Source of the DNA: Streptomyces diacarni
GTDB taxonomy: Bacteria > Actinomycetota > Actinomycetes > Streptomycetales > Streptomycetaceae
DNA: 64,000 nt
Reading direction: 5' to 3'
Assembly (NCBI RefSeq): GCF_003323715.1
Contig: NZ_QOIN01000048.1
Location: 62,001 to 126,000 of the forward strand
Both the position numbers and the translations under genes were made by a program. Below, piece by piece: positions 25,334 through 33,676 of the stretch; positions within the stretch are counted from its first letter, which is position 1, and each line of letters begins with the position of its first letter. Below the pieces are notes generated by a model. That model did no database searches. It was not told where the DNA came from and was given only the letters and a program-made list of their open reading frames with translations.

Positions 25334-25501
25334 ATGGCGGCCATGAAGCCGCGGACGGGTGACGGCCCGCTCGAGGTGACCAAAGAGGGGCGGGGCATCG
25401 TCATGCGCGTTCCGCTCGAAGGCGGTGGGCGACTCGTCGTCGAGCTGACACCGGACGAGGCGACGGCTCTCGGCGAGGAACTGAAGAAGGTCTGCGGCTG
25501 A
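25334..25501 (+). CDS. DUF3117 family small protein
   Basis: A 55-aa protein beginning MAAMKPRTGDGPLEVTKEG, which matches the DUF3117 family found throughout actinobacteria (Rv1211 type). It is basic at the start and ends in an amphipathic helix (TPDEATALGEELKKVCG) with a single Cys next to the C-terminus. Function is unknown. Its own promoter region and ribosome site are clear, so it is monocistronic. Confidence 0.9.
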   Translation: MAAMKPRTGDGPLEVTKEGRGIVMRVPLEGGGRLVVELTPDEATALGEELKKVCG

Positions 25502-25656
25502 CGTCCGGCCGGTCAGGACCACCACAGAACGACCGCTGCCCCGGGATGTACGCGCGCACGCGTACGCCCCGGGGCGCTGTCGTCGTCCCGCGCGGTCGAC
25601 GGTCGCGCGCCGCGCGGCACAAGGGCAGATCCAGCCCGTCCGGCACAAGCGGCCGG

Positions 25657-26352
25657 TCACTCACCGCGTTTGACCGCGCACAGCAAGCCGTCGCCGACCG
25701 GCAGCAGCGAGGGCACCAGAACGGTGCTCTCGTGCACCGTGCGCAACAGCTCTCGCAGCCGCAGGACTTCGGCGGGCGGGACGGCGGAGTCGCCGGTGCG
25801 GCCCTCCGTGAAGACCCCGGCGAAGCAGATCAGTCCGCCCTCGCGCAGCAGCCGCAACGATTCGGCGAGGTAGTCGAGGCACTCCGCGCGGTCTCCGTCG
25901 CAGAAGACGAGGTCGTATCCGCCGTCCGCGAGACGGGGCAGCACGTCCAGGGCGCGGCCGGGGATGAAGCGGACCCGGTTGCCGCCGTTGCCCACGAACC
26001 CCGCGGCCCGGAAGGCCTCGCGCGCGAACTGCTGGCGCTCCGGCTCGATGTCCACCGTGGTGAGCACCCCGTCGGGGCGCATCCCGTGCAGCAGGTGCAG
26101 GCCCGAGACGCCCGTACCGGTACCGATCTCGGCGACCGCCTTGGCTCCGGCTGTCGCAGCCAGCAGCCGCAGCGTCGCCCCGGTGGCAGGCGAGACCGAG
26201 CGCAGACCGACGTCCTGGGCCCTGGCGCGGGCCCAGCGCAGCGCTTCGCTCTCGGCGCTCTCGACCAGCTCGGCGCCGTACGCGTCGGCGAGCGCCCAGC
26301 TCGTCTGCCGGTTGCCGGTAATGGCCCTCTCCTGTCCCCGTCCTCCACGCAA
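25657..26352 (-). CDS. O-methyltransferase family protein (Rv1220c type)
   Basis: SAM-dependent class I methyltransferase of the Methyltransf_3 family, about 220 residues. SAM-binding motif I is VAEIGTGTGVSGLHLL, followed by LTTVDIEPE, and YDLVFCDGD marks motif IV. The acceptor is unknown. The start is unclear: TTG at 26352 is the nearest standard codon, but an excellent AGGAGAGG site stands 3-6 nt before an in-frame ATT at 26322 (Ile-Thr-Gly-Asn). The gene is divergent from the ECF sigma gene, as in mycobacteria. Confidence 0.85.
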   Translation of the reverse strand: MRGGRGQERAITGNRQTSWALADAYGAELVESAESEALRWARARAQDVGLRSVSPATGATLRLLAATAGAKAVAEIGTGTGVSGLHLLHGMRPDGVLTTVDIEPERQQFAREAFRAAGFVGNGGNRVRFIPGRALDVLPRLADGGYDLVFCDGDRAECLDYLAESLRLLREGGLICFAGVFTEGRTGDSAVPPAEVLRLRELLRTVHESTVLVPSLLPVGDGLLCAVKRGE

Positions 26353-26374
26353 TCGTGACTGTATCCGTTGGCCC

Positions 26375-26402
26375 GGGAACCTGCTGATGGGACTGGGCGT
26401 TG
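26375..26402 (+). promoter_or_regulatory. ECF-type (SigE-like) autoregulatory promoter
   Basis: GGGAACCT (-35, core GGAAC 26376-26380) is followed after 15 nt by CGTTG (-10, 26398-26402). This agrees with the GGAAC/GTT class recognised by mycobacterial SigE/SigH and Streptomyces SigR-type factors. It lies about 80 nt upstream of the sigma gene start, where an autoregulated promoter is expected. Family knowledge plus direct sequence match. Confidence 0.65.
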
Positions 26403-26479
26403 AGGAGGGAGAGACCGGCATGCGGCGGTCGCCAAAGCCGGGCAAAGACGCTTATCCGGAGCTAACGGGAGATGTGGCT

Positions 26480-27253
26480 ATGGTAGGGGCTCCAGTGGAC
26501 ACCACCAGAGCCGACAGGGGAGGTGCGGCTGCGAGCCGGGACCGCGGCGTCTTCGCCAGAATCCGCCGGTCCGCGGCGCAGCCGAAATCCGTGACCAACA
26601 CTGCTGACCAGGCCCGCTCCGCCGATTCCGCGACCACGGCGACCTTCGAGACCGCCGCGGACGCCCAGGCGTGGACCCCTCCCTCCTGGGAGGAGATCGT
26701 CAGCACCCACAGCGCCCGCGTCTACCGGCTCGCCTACCGCCTGACGGGCAACCAGCACGACGCCGAGGACCTCACCCAGGAGGTCTTCGTCCGCGTCTTC
26801 CGCTCGCTGTCCACCTACACGCCGGGCACCTTCGAGGGCTGGCTGCACCGCATCACCACCAACCTGTTCCTGGACATGGTCAGGCGCAAGCAGCGCATCC
26901 GCTTCGACGCGCTCGCCGACGACGCCGCCGAGCGGCTGCCCAGCCGCGAGCCCACGCCGCAGCAGCACTTCAACGACACCCACTTCGACGCGGACGTCCA
27001 GCAGGCGCTGGACACCCTCGCTCCCGAGTTCCGCGCCGCCGTGGTCCTCTGCGACATCGAGGGCCTCTCCTACGAGGAGATCGCCGCCACCCTCGGCGTG
27101 AAGCTGGGCACGGTCCGCAGCCGTATCCACCGCGGCCGCTCCCACCTGCGCAAGGCGCTCAAGCACCGGTCGCCCGAGGCCAGGGCCGAGCAGCAGCGCG
27201 CGCTGAGCGCGGCGGTGCCGGCCGCCCGGGCCGGGGAGGTGAGTGCCGGGTGA
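26480..27253 (+). CDS. ECF RNA polymerase sigma factor (mycobacterial SigE-like)
   Basis: A 257-aa extracytoplasmic-function sigma factor. Region 2 is YRLTGNQHDAEDLTQEVF and WLHRITTNLFLDMVRRKQR; region 4 is ALDTLAPEFRAAVVLCD ... SYEEIAATLGVKLGTVRSRIHRGR. An N-terminal extension of about 75 residues precedes region 2, as in M. tuberculosis SigE. The gene order O-methyltransferase, sigma, zinc anti-sigma, HtrA, TatB is the same as Rv1220c-Rv1224 (from memory), which points to envelope stress. Start ATG at 26480 with a GGGAG site; an in-frame GTG lies 6 nt upstream. Overlaps the anti-sigma gene by GTGA. Confidence 0.93.
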   Translation: MVGAPVDTTRADRGGAAASRDRGVFARIRRSAAQPKSVTNTADQARSADSATTATFETAADAQAWTPPSWEEIVSTHSARVYRLAYRLTGNQHDAEDLTQEVFVRVFRSLSTYTPGTFEGWLHRITTNLFLDMVRRKQRIRFDALADDAAERLPSREPTPQQHFNDTHFDADVQQALDTLAPEFRAAVVLCDIEGLSYEEIAATLGVKLGTVRSRIHRGRSHLRKALKHRSPEARAEQQRALSAAVPAARAGEVSAG

Positions 27254-28383
27254 CTCCCGCGGAACACCACCTCGGGGACCGTCTCGCCGCCCTCGTCGAC
27301 GGCGAGCTCGGCCATGACGCGCGCGAGCGGGTGCTCGCCCACCTGGCGACCTGCGAGGGCTGCAAGGCCGAGGCCGACGCCCAGCGCCGGTTGAAGAACG
27401 TCTTCTCGGCCGCCGCGCCGCCACCGCCCTCCGAAGGCTTCCTCGCCCGCCTCCAGGGGCTGCCCGCGTCCGATGTGCTGGGCCCGCAGGGGCCGGACGA
27501 CTTCGGTCCAGGGCCCGGCGGCCCGGGCGCCTCCCCGGTCGAGCGCGGCGAGCTGGGGGCCCTCGCCGTCGCCGGGCTGTCCGGCGGTTCCGAGCGTTCG
27601 CCCTGGGCGTTCGAGTATCTGCCGGTCAGCGGAGCCGGCGGGCGCGGTCCCCTGACGCCGCAGCGGGGCTTCCGGATACACGAGACGCCCCGCGTGGACC
27701 GCCCGGAGCGACTCGGGACCACCGAGCGGGAGCGTGCCGAAAGAGAGCGCTCCGCCTCCCGGGGGCGCCGCTTCGCGTTCGCCGCGGCGGGGGCGTTCTC
27801 CCTCGCCGCCCTCGCCTTCGGCGGCACCCTCGCCTCGGGGGCCACGGGCGGCGGCACGGGCGCGGGGGGCGACAGCCCGTCGGCGAACTCGGTGCGCTCC
27901 ACCGGCTCCACCGGCTCGGGCGGGGGCCTGCGCGACACCAGGCGCCGCGGGGGCGAGCCGCGCAGCGGCGCCCTGAGCGCCCGTACGGCCCCAGGCCCGA
28001 CCTTCGCGCCCGCCACCGCACGTGGGGCCGCCGCTCCCAGCGCGCGGCTGACGGCGCCCGTGAGTCTCTTGCAGCGTTCCGCGTCCGCACAGCTCTCCCC
28101 GCTGTCCGCGCTCCACCCCCGCCGGCTGTCGCCCTCGATGGATCTGGCGGGATGGTCGAAGCAGGACAGCCCGGCGGAGGCCCTGCGGGCGCTGAGCGGG
28201 GAAGGGAAGTCCTCCTCGAAGGCGCCGGAGGGCAGCCCGCCCGCTCGCGGTGCGGGGCAGGCCCAGCGCGCCGCCGGGCAGGACGATCCGACGGTGCTGC
28301 GTTCCCTCCCCGGCCGCGCGCCGCTGGCCACGGGCGCTGACCCGGCTCCTGCCACAGCCGCGGGCACCCCGGCGGGACGCTGA
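27250..28383 (+). CDS. Zinc-binding anti-sigma factor (RseA-like, membrane anchored)
   Basis: Likely binds and silences the sigma factor encoded just upstream; its GTG overlaps that gene's stop. The N-terminal ZAS domain has the motif HLATCEGC (Hx3Cx2C, about residues 31-38) preceded by LGDRLAALVDGEL. A membrane helix (FAFAAAGAFSLAALAFGG) lies at about residues 176-196, and a long low-complexity Ala/Ser/Pro tail is predicted outside. At 377 aa it is much longer than mycobacterial RseA. Control by proteolysis through the HtrA downstream is plausible inference. Confidence 0.9.
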   Translation: MTPAEHHLGDRLAALVDGELGHDARERVLAHLATCEGCKAEADAQRRLKNVFSAAAPPPPSEGFLARLQGLPASDVLGPQGPDDFGPGPGGPGASPVERGELGALAVAGLSGGSERSPWAFEYLPVSGAGGRGPLTPQRGFRIHETPRVDRPERLGTTERERAERERSASRGRRFAFAAAGAFSLAALAFGGTLASGATGGGTGAGGDSPSANSVRSTGSTGSGGGLRDTRRRGGEPRSGALSARTAPGPTFAPATARGAAAPSARLTAPVSLLQRSASAQLSPLSALHPRRLSPSMDLAGWSKQDSPAEALRALSGEGKSSSKAPEGSPPARGAGQAQRAAGQDDPTVLRSLPGRAPLATGADPAPATAAGTPAGR

Positions 28384-28694
28384 ACCTGGCGCCGCACCTG
28401 CTGCTTGTCCGGCCCTCACCTTCGGTGGGGGCCGGATGCAGCGTTCCGGGCGCCCGGCGTCCCGGCTCGGCCAGGGTCGCCCCGTCCGGTGGTCCGGGTC
28501 GCGCCGTGTTGACGCCCGCTGTGCCGGACAGGGCGCACCTGGTTGAATCCTCCTGACCCCCTCGTGCCCTGCGACGCGCCCCGCTACGGACGCACCTTCC
28601 GGTGCGTGCTGTCCTGGCGGGCGGCGGCGTCCGAGCCGGGAGGCTGGGCGAAGCGGGGGAGAGGGAGCAGTGCGGGCGACCAGTTGGAGAGAGC
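28384..28694. promoter_or_regulatory. Intergenic region between anti-sigma and htrA genes
   Basis: A 311-bp gap starting with the hairpin at 28408-28436. The rest (28440-28690) has no convincing ORF. No GGAAC-type ECF promoter is seen here, so htrA may use a housekeeping promoter or read-through from the sigma operon. Confidence 0.45.
28408..28436 (+). terminator. Terminator/attenuator hairpin after the anti-sigma gene
   Basis: A 13-bp stem with one G-T pair (28408-28420 with 28424-28436) and a 3-nt loop, 25 nt after the anti-sigma stop. It separates the sigma/anti-sigma unit from htrA. Confidence 0.75.
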
Positions 28695-30761
28695 ATGGAT
28701 GAGCCGAAGGCCACCAGGCAGCCGCCGACGTGGTGGAGCCGCTCGCGCCGGCCCGACGGCGGGCAGCAGGCGACCGGGCCCGGCACGTCGAGCCCCGCGG
28801 CGCCGTCGCCCTCCCCCGCCGCGCCGCCCCCGGCTGAGCCGACGCCTTCCGCCGAGCCGTCCCGCGCCGGCGAGTCGTCGCCTTCCGCCGGGCCGTCCCG
28901 CGCCGGCGAGTCGTCGCCTTCCGCCGGGCCGTCCCGCGCCGGCGAGTCGTCGCCTTCCGCCGGGCCGTCCCGCGCCGGCGAGTCGTCGCCTTCCGCCGAG
29001 CCGTCCCGCGCGGACGAGTCGTCGCCCTCCGGCGAGCCGTCCCGCGAACGCACCGGGTCCGTGGGGGAGGCACCGTCCGCACCCGACTCGACGCAGAGGG
29101 GCACGGCGGCCACCTTGCCCGGCCCGGACTCGGGTTTGGACTCGGGCCCGGCGGAGCTTCCGGCGGCGCGGTCGAAGCCGGAGCTCCCCGCGGCTCGCCC
29201 GCAACCGCTGCACGGCGTGGACCCGTACGCGACACCGCCGTATGGAGGGCCGGGCCCGTGGGCTCCCGCACCGCCGGTCCAGCGCCCTGCCGCCACCACG
29301 CCCCCGCAAGGCGTCCCCGTGCCGCCTGCCGGCACCACGCCACCCCACGGTGTCCACGTACCGCACGTCACCACGACACCCCCGCAGGGCGTGCCCGTGC
29401 CGCCGCCCGCCACGACCCCGCCCCACGGCGTCCACGTGCCGCCTACCGGCACCACCCCACCGCACGGCGTGCGCTTCCCGTCCCCCGCCACGACACCGCC
29501 CCATGGTGTGCCGACGGGCGGTGGTGGTCTCGCGGAGTCCGCGCCGCAGCCGACAGGGGCGGGAGCGGGGACGGGAACGGCGACAACGGGCGTGATGCCG
29601 CTGCCGTCGCAGCCGGCCGGTACGCCGCCGCGGCGCGCTCCCCGCCGCCGTTCCCGGCTGGCGGTGGGCGCTCTCGTGCTGGCGCTGGTCGCGGGTGGGG
29701 CAGGGGGCCTGATCGGCGCGTACGTCGAGCGCAACGGCGGTGTGGGCGATGTGGAGCTGCCGCAGACGGCGGCGGGGGCGGGCGGTGTGGGCGGCGAGCG
29801 GCCCGAGGGCAGCATCGCCGGCATCGCGCGGCAGACGCTGCCCGGCGTCGTCACGCTGCACGCGCGCGGCGGCGGGGCGGAGGCGACGGGCACGGGGTTC
29901 GTGCTGGACCGGCGGGGTCACATTCTCACCAACGACCATGTGGTCGCCTCGGCGCACGGGGGCGACGCGGTGCGGGTCACCTTCAACAGCGGACAGACCG
30001 CCACGGGTCGGGTCGTGGGCAGTGACGGCGGTTACGACCTGGCGGTCGTCAAGGTGTCCGGCGTGTCGGGGCTCAGCCCGCTGCCGCTGGGGAATTCGGA
30101 CGCGGTCCGGGTGGGCGACCCGGTGGTCGCCGTCGGGGCGCCGTACGACCTGGACGGGACGGTCACGACCGGCATCATCAGCGCCAAGGAGCGCGCGATC
30201 ACGGCCGGGGGTGAGGATCCGGGCGATGAGATGAGCTATGTGAACGCGCTCCAGACGGACGCCCCGATGAATCCGGGCAACTCCGGGGGGCCGCTCGTGG
30301 ATCGCCGGGGCCGGGTGATCGGGGTGAACAGCGCGATCAAGGGCGCGGGCGGTGATGCCGCGCTGCCCGAGGGGGAGGGCGGCAGGAGTGTCGGGCTCGG
30401 TTTCGCGATCCCCGTCAACCAGGTCCGCCGGGTCGCCGAGGAGCTGATCAACGAGGGCCGGGCCACGCATCCGGTCATCGGCGTCACTCTCGACATGGAG
30501 TACGGCGGCGAGGGTGCGCGGATCGGGGGCCCTGGCGGGCGCGGCCCCGCGGTCGTGAGCGGCGGTCCGGCGGATGCGGCGGGGCTGCGGGAGGGCGATG
30601 TGATCACCGAGGTGGGCGGCAAGGCCGTGGCCGGCGGTGAGGAGCTGATCGTACGGGTGCGCAGCCATCGTCCTGGCGACAAGCTGGAGCTGAAGGTGCG
30701 GCCCGGAGGCGCGGGAGGGGAACGGACCGTGACCGTCACGCTCGGTTCGGCGACGGGGTGA
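28695..30761 (+). CDS. HtrA/DegP-like trypsin-type serine protease with PDZ domain
   Basis: Membrane-anchored quality-control protease. Residues 1-320 are a low-complexity cytoplasmic region with two repeat blocks, followed by one membrane helix (about 322-345), a trypsin-like domain with His415 (TNDHVV), Asp448 (GGYDLAVVKV) and Ser530 (PGNSGGPLV), and a C-terminal PDZ domain (about 590-680). Length 688 aa is large because of the N-terminal tail. The start ATG has a GGAGAGAG site. Its place after the sigma/anti-sigma pair indicates envelope-stress function; Rv1223 is the mycobacterial counterpart. Confidence 0.94.
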   Translation: MDEPKATRQPPTWWSRSRRPDGGQQATGPGTSSPAAPSPSPAAPPPAEPTPSAEPSRAGESSPSAGPSRAGESSPSAGPSRAGESSPSAGPSRAGESSPSAEPSRADESSPSGEPSRERTGSVGEAPSAPDSTQRGTAATLPGPDSGLDSGPAELPAARSKPELPAARPQPLHGVDPYATPPYGGPGPWAPAPPVQRPAATTPPQGVPVPPAGTTPPHGVHVPHVTTTPPQGVPVPPPATTPPHGVHVPPTGTTPPHGVRFPSPATTPPHGVPTGGGGLAESAPQPTGAGAGTGTATTGVMPLPSQPAGTPPRRAPRRRSRLAVGALVLALVAGGAGGLIGAYVERNGGVGDVELPQTAAGAGGVGGERPEGSIAGIARQTLPGVVTLHARGGGAEATGTGFVLDRRGHILTNDHVVASAHGGDAVRVTFNSGQTATGRVVGSDGGYDLAVVKVSGVSGLSPLPLGNSDAVRVGDPVVAVGAPYDLDGTVTTGIISAKERAITAGGEDPGDEMSYVNALQTDAPMNPGNSGGPLVDRRGRVIGVNSAIKGAGGDAALPEGEGGRSVGLGFAIPVNQVRRVAEELINEGRATHPVIGVTLDMEYGGEGARIGGPGGRGPAVVSGGPADAAGLREGDVITEVGGKAVAGGEELIVRVRSHRPGDKLELKVRPGGAGGERTVTVTLGSATG
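28845..29045 (+). repeat. 36-bp tandem repeats in htrA
   Basis: Five full units (28845-29024) and a partial sixth encode a 12-residue Ser-Pro-Ser-Ala-(Gly/Glu)-Pro-Ser-Arg-Ala-Gly-Glu-Ser repeat. Units 2-4 are identical at the nucleotide level, which indicates recent amplification. Confidence 0.92.
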
Positions 30762-30901
30762 GGTCGTCGGGGGCCGGGACGGGGTCGTCCGGACGGCACG
30801 CGGTCAAGTCGGTTGCGAGGGCGGGGTCCCGTGTTCGGGTCGCGGGCGGGTACCGTGACTGATGGCCGTGAGAGCCATGGACGGAGTGAGGGAGCTGCGC
30901 G

Positions 30902-31459
30902 GTGTTCTTCGACATAGGACCACTGGAGCTGGTCACGCTCATCGTGCTCGCCGTGCTGGTGTTCGGCCCGGAGAAGCTCCCGAAGGTGATCCAGGATGTC
31001 GCCGCCTTCATCCGCAAGGTGCGGCAGTTCTCCGACAGCGCGAAGGAGGACATCAGGGAGGAGCTCGGTCCCGAGTTCAAGGACTTCGAGTTCGAGGACC
31101 TGAATCCGAAGACGTTCGCGCGCAAGCATCTGCTGGAGAACGAGGACCTGGGCCTCAAGGAGATCAGCAACAGCTTCGACTTCCGCAAGGATCTGGACGA
31201 CGTCACCGACGCGGTCAACGGCAGCGACCGTGCGGCCGACGGAGCCGGGTCGAACGGTTCGAGCGCGGGGAAGAAGGGTCCGAGCGTGGGGAAGAACGGT
31301 TCCGGCGCGATCGACATGGTCAAGAAGGGTGCCTCCTCGCCCACGCGCGGTACCCCTGACCTGGCCAAGCATGGCTCCGACGGGGTGAACGGCCGGCCGG
31401 TGGGGGGCGACGGCCCTCGCCGGGGTGATCCGCCCCCGTTCGACGCGGACGCCACGTGA
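30902..31459 (+). CDS. tatB: Twin-arginine translocase subunit TatB
   Basis: Component of the Tat receptor complex that recognises twin-arginine signal peptides. The 185-aa protein starts MFFDIGPLELVTLIVLAVLV (membrane helix with the conserved Glu and hinge), then the FGPEKLPKVI motif and an amphipathic helix of about 50 residues. The remaining Gly/Ser/Lys-rich tail is variable. The GTG start follows a GAGGGAG site. It is TatB rather than TatA by length, the Glu in the helix and its position after htrA. Confidence 0.93.
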   Translation: MFFDIGPLELVTLIVLAVLVFGPEKLPKVIQDVAAFIRKVRQFSDSAKEDIREELGPEFKDFEFEDLNPKTFARKHLLENEDLGLKEISNSFDFRKDLDDVTDAVNGSDRAADGAGSNGSSAGKKGPSVGKNGSGAIDMVKKGASSPTRGTPDLAKHGSDGVNGRPVGGDGPRRGDPPPFDADAT

Positions 31460-31663
31460 CACGCGGCAGGCAACGATCGCGTCACCGTTGCTCTTTCGGC
31501 ACTGGGACATCTGCGGCGTTTGCCGTCCATCTCGCCACCCGCACCGCGTCCTGATCCCCTGGGCATGCCCGACACGACGGACCAGTGTGGCTATCCTCCC
31601 AGTGTCGGGGGTCGCCGGGCTCGGCTGCCCATTGGCACAGGGCAATGAGGAGGCGTCGCGCAG

Positions 31664-32320
31664 ATGGAGACGACGAGTCGGCTGGCCGGGGAATCCGAGC
31701 CCGCCGCGCAGGGTGTGCCCGGCGCGCGGCGGGCGGTGGACGACTACCTGATGGCCGCCTTTCCGTGGTACGGCCTGGACGAAGCCTTCACGGGGCCGCG
31801 CTGGCTGATGCGGGTCGGCACCGCGGCCGACGGCACGGTGGAGCACGGCTCCACCGGCCACGGCGAGGAGCCCTCTCTGCACGCGGACAACTCGCCGCAG
31901 GAGCAGAGCTTCACGGTCGTCGTCACCCTCGCCAGCCGCCCGGTGCGGCGCAGCGGTGACGGTACGGGCACGCTGGAGGCCACCTCCGTCTCCACCGCCG
32001 CCTGGCTGGCCGGCTCGGGGCTGCTCTCGTGCAGCTACCCCATGGAGATGGACCGCAGCCTGCGCCAGGACTGGCTCGACCAGCAGACCGGTGTCGCCTG
32101 GGAGCTCGCCGACGATCTGGAGGGTGCGGGGTGGAACACCCTCTCCCTGCCGGTCGACGGGGTGCCGACCGACTTCCACTACCGCGAGTCCGAGTACGGG
32201 TGGGTGCTGGCCGGCTCGGCCCAGGAGGGCGTCCACCTGGGCGCCTACGGCCGCGGCATGAGCGCCTACGGACTCGGCTTCCGCGTCGTGAAGGACATCA
32301 CCGGCTACGAGCCGCGCTGA
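31664..32320 (+). CDS. Conserved hypothetical protein
   Basis: A 218-aa soluble protein with no signal peptide or recognised domain. It looks globular and beta-rich with several Trp (FPWYGLDEAF, RSWLMRVG-like start, AAWLAGSGLL, GWNTLSLPVDGVPTDFHYRESEYGWVLAG). It resembles Streptomyces-specific proteins found between tatB and mrp (from memory). A GAGGAGG site precedes the ATG; TATCCT at 31591-31596 may be its -10. Function unknown. Confidence 0.82.
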   Translation: METTSRLAGESEPAAQGVPGARRAVDDYLMAAFPWYGLDEAFTGPRWLMRVGTAADGTVEHGSTGHGEEPSLHADNSPQEQSFTVVVTLASRPVRRSGDGTGTLEATSVSTAAWLAGSGLLSCSYPMEMDRSLRQDWLDQQTGVAWELADDLEGAGWNTLSLPVDGVPTDFHYRESEYGWVLAGSAQEGVHLGAYGRGMSAYGLGFRVVKDITGYEPR

Positions 32321-32339
32321 CCCCGCCCCCCGTATGCCG

Positions 32340-32373
32340 CGGGCCCCGCACGGAACCGTCCGTGCGGGGCCCG
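32340..32373. terminator. Bidirectional terminator hairpin
   Basis: A perfect 15-bp stem (32340-32354 with 32359-32373) and 4-nt loop, 20 nt after the stop of the 31664 gene and 43 nt from the convergent mrp stop. Confidence 0.88.
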
Positions 32374-32415
32374 TGACATGGGGCCGGGGGCCTCCCGGAC
32401 CGTTTCAGGCCTCTT

Positions 32416-33573
32416 TCAGAACTTGTTGCTGGGGGTCAGGCCCAGGGACATGCCCGCCAGGCCGCGCTCGCGTGCGCCGAGCTTGCCCGCGACGTCGCGC
32501 AGCGCCGCGCCTGCGGGCGAGTCCGGGTCGCTGAGGACGACGGGCTTGCCCGCGTCGCCGCCCTCGCGCAGCCGCAGGTCGATGGGGATGCCGCCCAGGA
32601 CAGGGACGTCGGTCCCGGTGGTGCGGGTGAGCCCTTCGGCGACCTGCTTGCCGCCGCCGGTGCCGAAGACGTCGACCATCTCGTCGCAGTGCGGGCACGG
32701 CATGCCGGACATGTTCTCGATCACACCGGCGATCTTCTGGTGGGTCTGCACCGCGATGGAGCCGGCGCGCTCGGCGACCTCGGCCGCCGCCTGCTGCGGC
32801 GTCGTGACGACCAGGATCTCCGCGTTCGGGATCAGCTGGGCCACCGAGATGGCGATGTCACCCGTGCCGGGCGGCAGGTCGAGCAGCAGCACGTCCAGGT
32901 CGCCCCAGTACACGTCCGCGAGGAACTGCTGGAGTGCCCGGTGCAGCATGGGGCCGCGCCAGACGACGGGGGAGTTGCCGGGGGTGAACATGCCGATCGA
33001 GATGACCTTCACGCCTTGCGCCGACGGCGGCATGATCATGTCCTCGACCTGGGTGGGCTGCCCGTCGGCGCCCAGCATGCGGGGCACCGAGTGGCCGTAG
33101 ATGTCGGCGTCCACCACGCCGACCTTGAGCCCGTCGGCCGCCATGGAGGCGGCCAGGTTGACCGTCACGGACGACTTGCCCACGCCGCCCTTGCCCGAGG
33201 CCACGCAGTAGACCCGGGTGAGGGATCCGGGCTGGGCGAAGGGGATCTCCCGTTCGGCCTTGCCGCCGCGCAGGGAGGTGGCCAGCTCGCGGCGCTGCTC
33301 GTCGCTCATCACGTCCAGCTCGACGCGCACACTCGCGGCGCCGGGGACGCGCTGGACGGCCTCGGTCACGTTGGCGGTGATCGTCTCGCGCAGCGGACAT
33401 CCCGAGACCGTCAGATAGATGCCGACATCGACGGTGCCGTCGGGTGCGATGGCGATGGATTTGACCATGCCCAGGTCGGTGATCGGCCGGTGGATCTCCG
33501 GGTCGTTCACCGTCGCGAGCGCCGCGCGGACGGCGTCTTCGGTGGGGGTGGTCGCCTGGGTCTCGGTAGCCAT
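32416..33573 (-). CDS. mrp: Iron-sulphur cluster carrier protein (Mrp/ApbC/NBP35 family)
   Basis: P-loop ATPase that holds and transfers iron-sulphur clusters to apo-proteins. The 385-aa protein has an N-terminal DUF59/MIP18 domain (1-95) and the deviant Walker A GKGGVGKS (127-134), a Walker B-like LLLDLPPGTGD and the conserved MPCPHCDEM CxxC for cluster binding. The -10 TACTAT lies exactly 6 nt from the ATG, so a leaderless transcript is likely even though DUF1003 and MgtE-N genes lie upstream on the same strand. Confidence 0.95.
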   Translation of the reverse strand: MATETQATTPTEDAVRAALATVNDPEIHRPITDLGMVKSIAIAPDGTVDVGIYLTVSGCPLRETITANVTEAVQRVPGAASVRVELDVMSDEQRRELATSLRGGKAEREIPFAQPGSLTRVYCVASGKGGVGKSSVTVNLAASMAADGLKVGVVDADIYGHSVPRMLGADGQPTQVEDMIMPPSAQGVKVISIGMFTPGNSPVVWRGPMLHRALQQFLADVYWGDLDVLLLDLPPGTGDIAISVAQLIPNAEILVVTTPQQAAAEVAERAGSIAVQTHQKIAGVIENMSGMPCPHCDEMVDVFGTGGGKQVAEGLTRTTGTDVPVLGGIPIDLRLREGGDAGKPVVLSDPDSPAGAALRDVAGKLGARERGLAGMSLGLTPSNKF

Positions 33574-33579
33574 AACTGA

Positions 33580-33585
33580 ATAGTA
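33580..33585 (-). promoter_or_regulatory. -10 element of likely leaderless mrp transcript
   Basis: On the minus strand TACTAT sits 6 nt before the mrp ATG. There is no SD, which supports leaderless start. Confidence 0.6.
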
Positions 33586-33676
33586 AGGCCGTGTGGGCCG
33601 TGTCCGATAAGGGGCGGGGGTCGTGTGGCGGTGCCCCGGTGCGCGAGGCCCGGCGCGCGGGGCTCCGGGCGCCCGG

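Noticed and set aside
28845..29045. Regular 36-bp repeats resembling a CRISPR array
   Set aside because: No spacers between units, in-frame and coding; no cas genes nearby.
27626..29893. 755-codon minus-strand open frame across the anti-sigma and htrA genes
   Set aside because: It spans a terminator and two real genes; low-complexity content mirrors the repeats in htrA.
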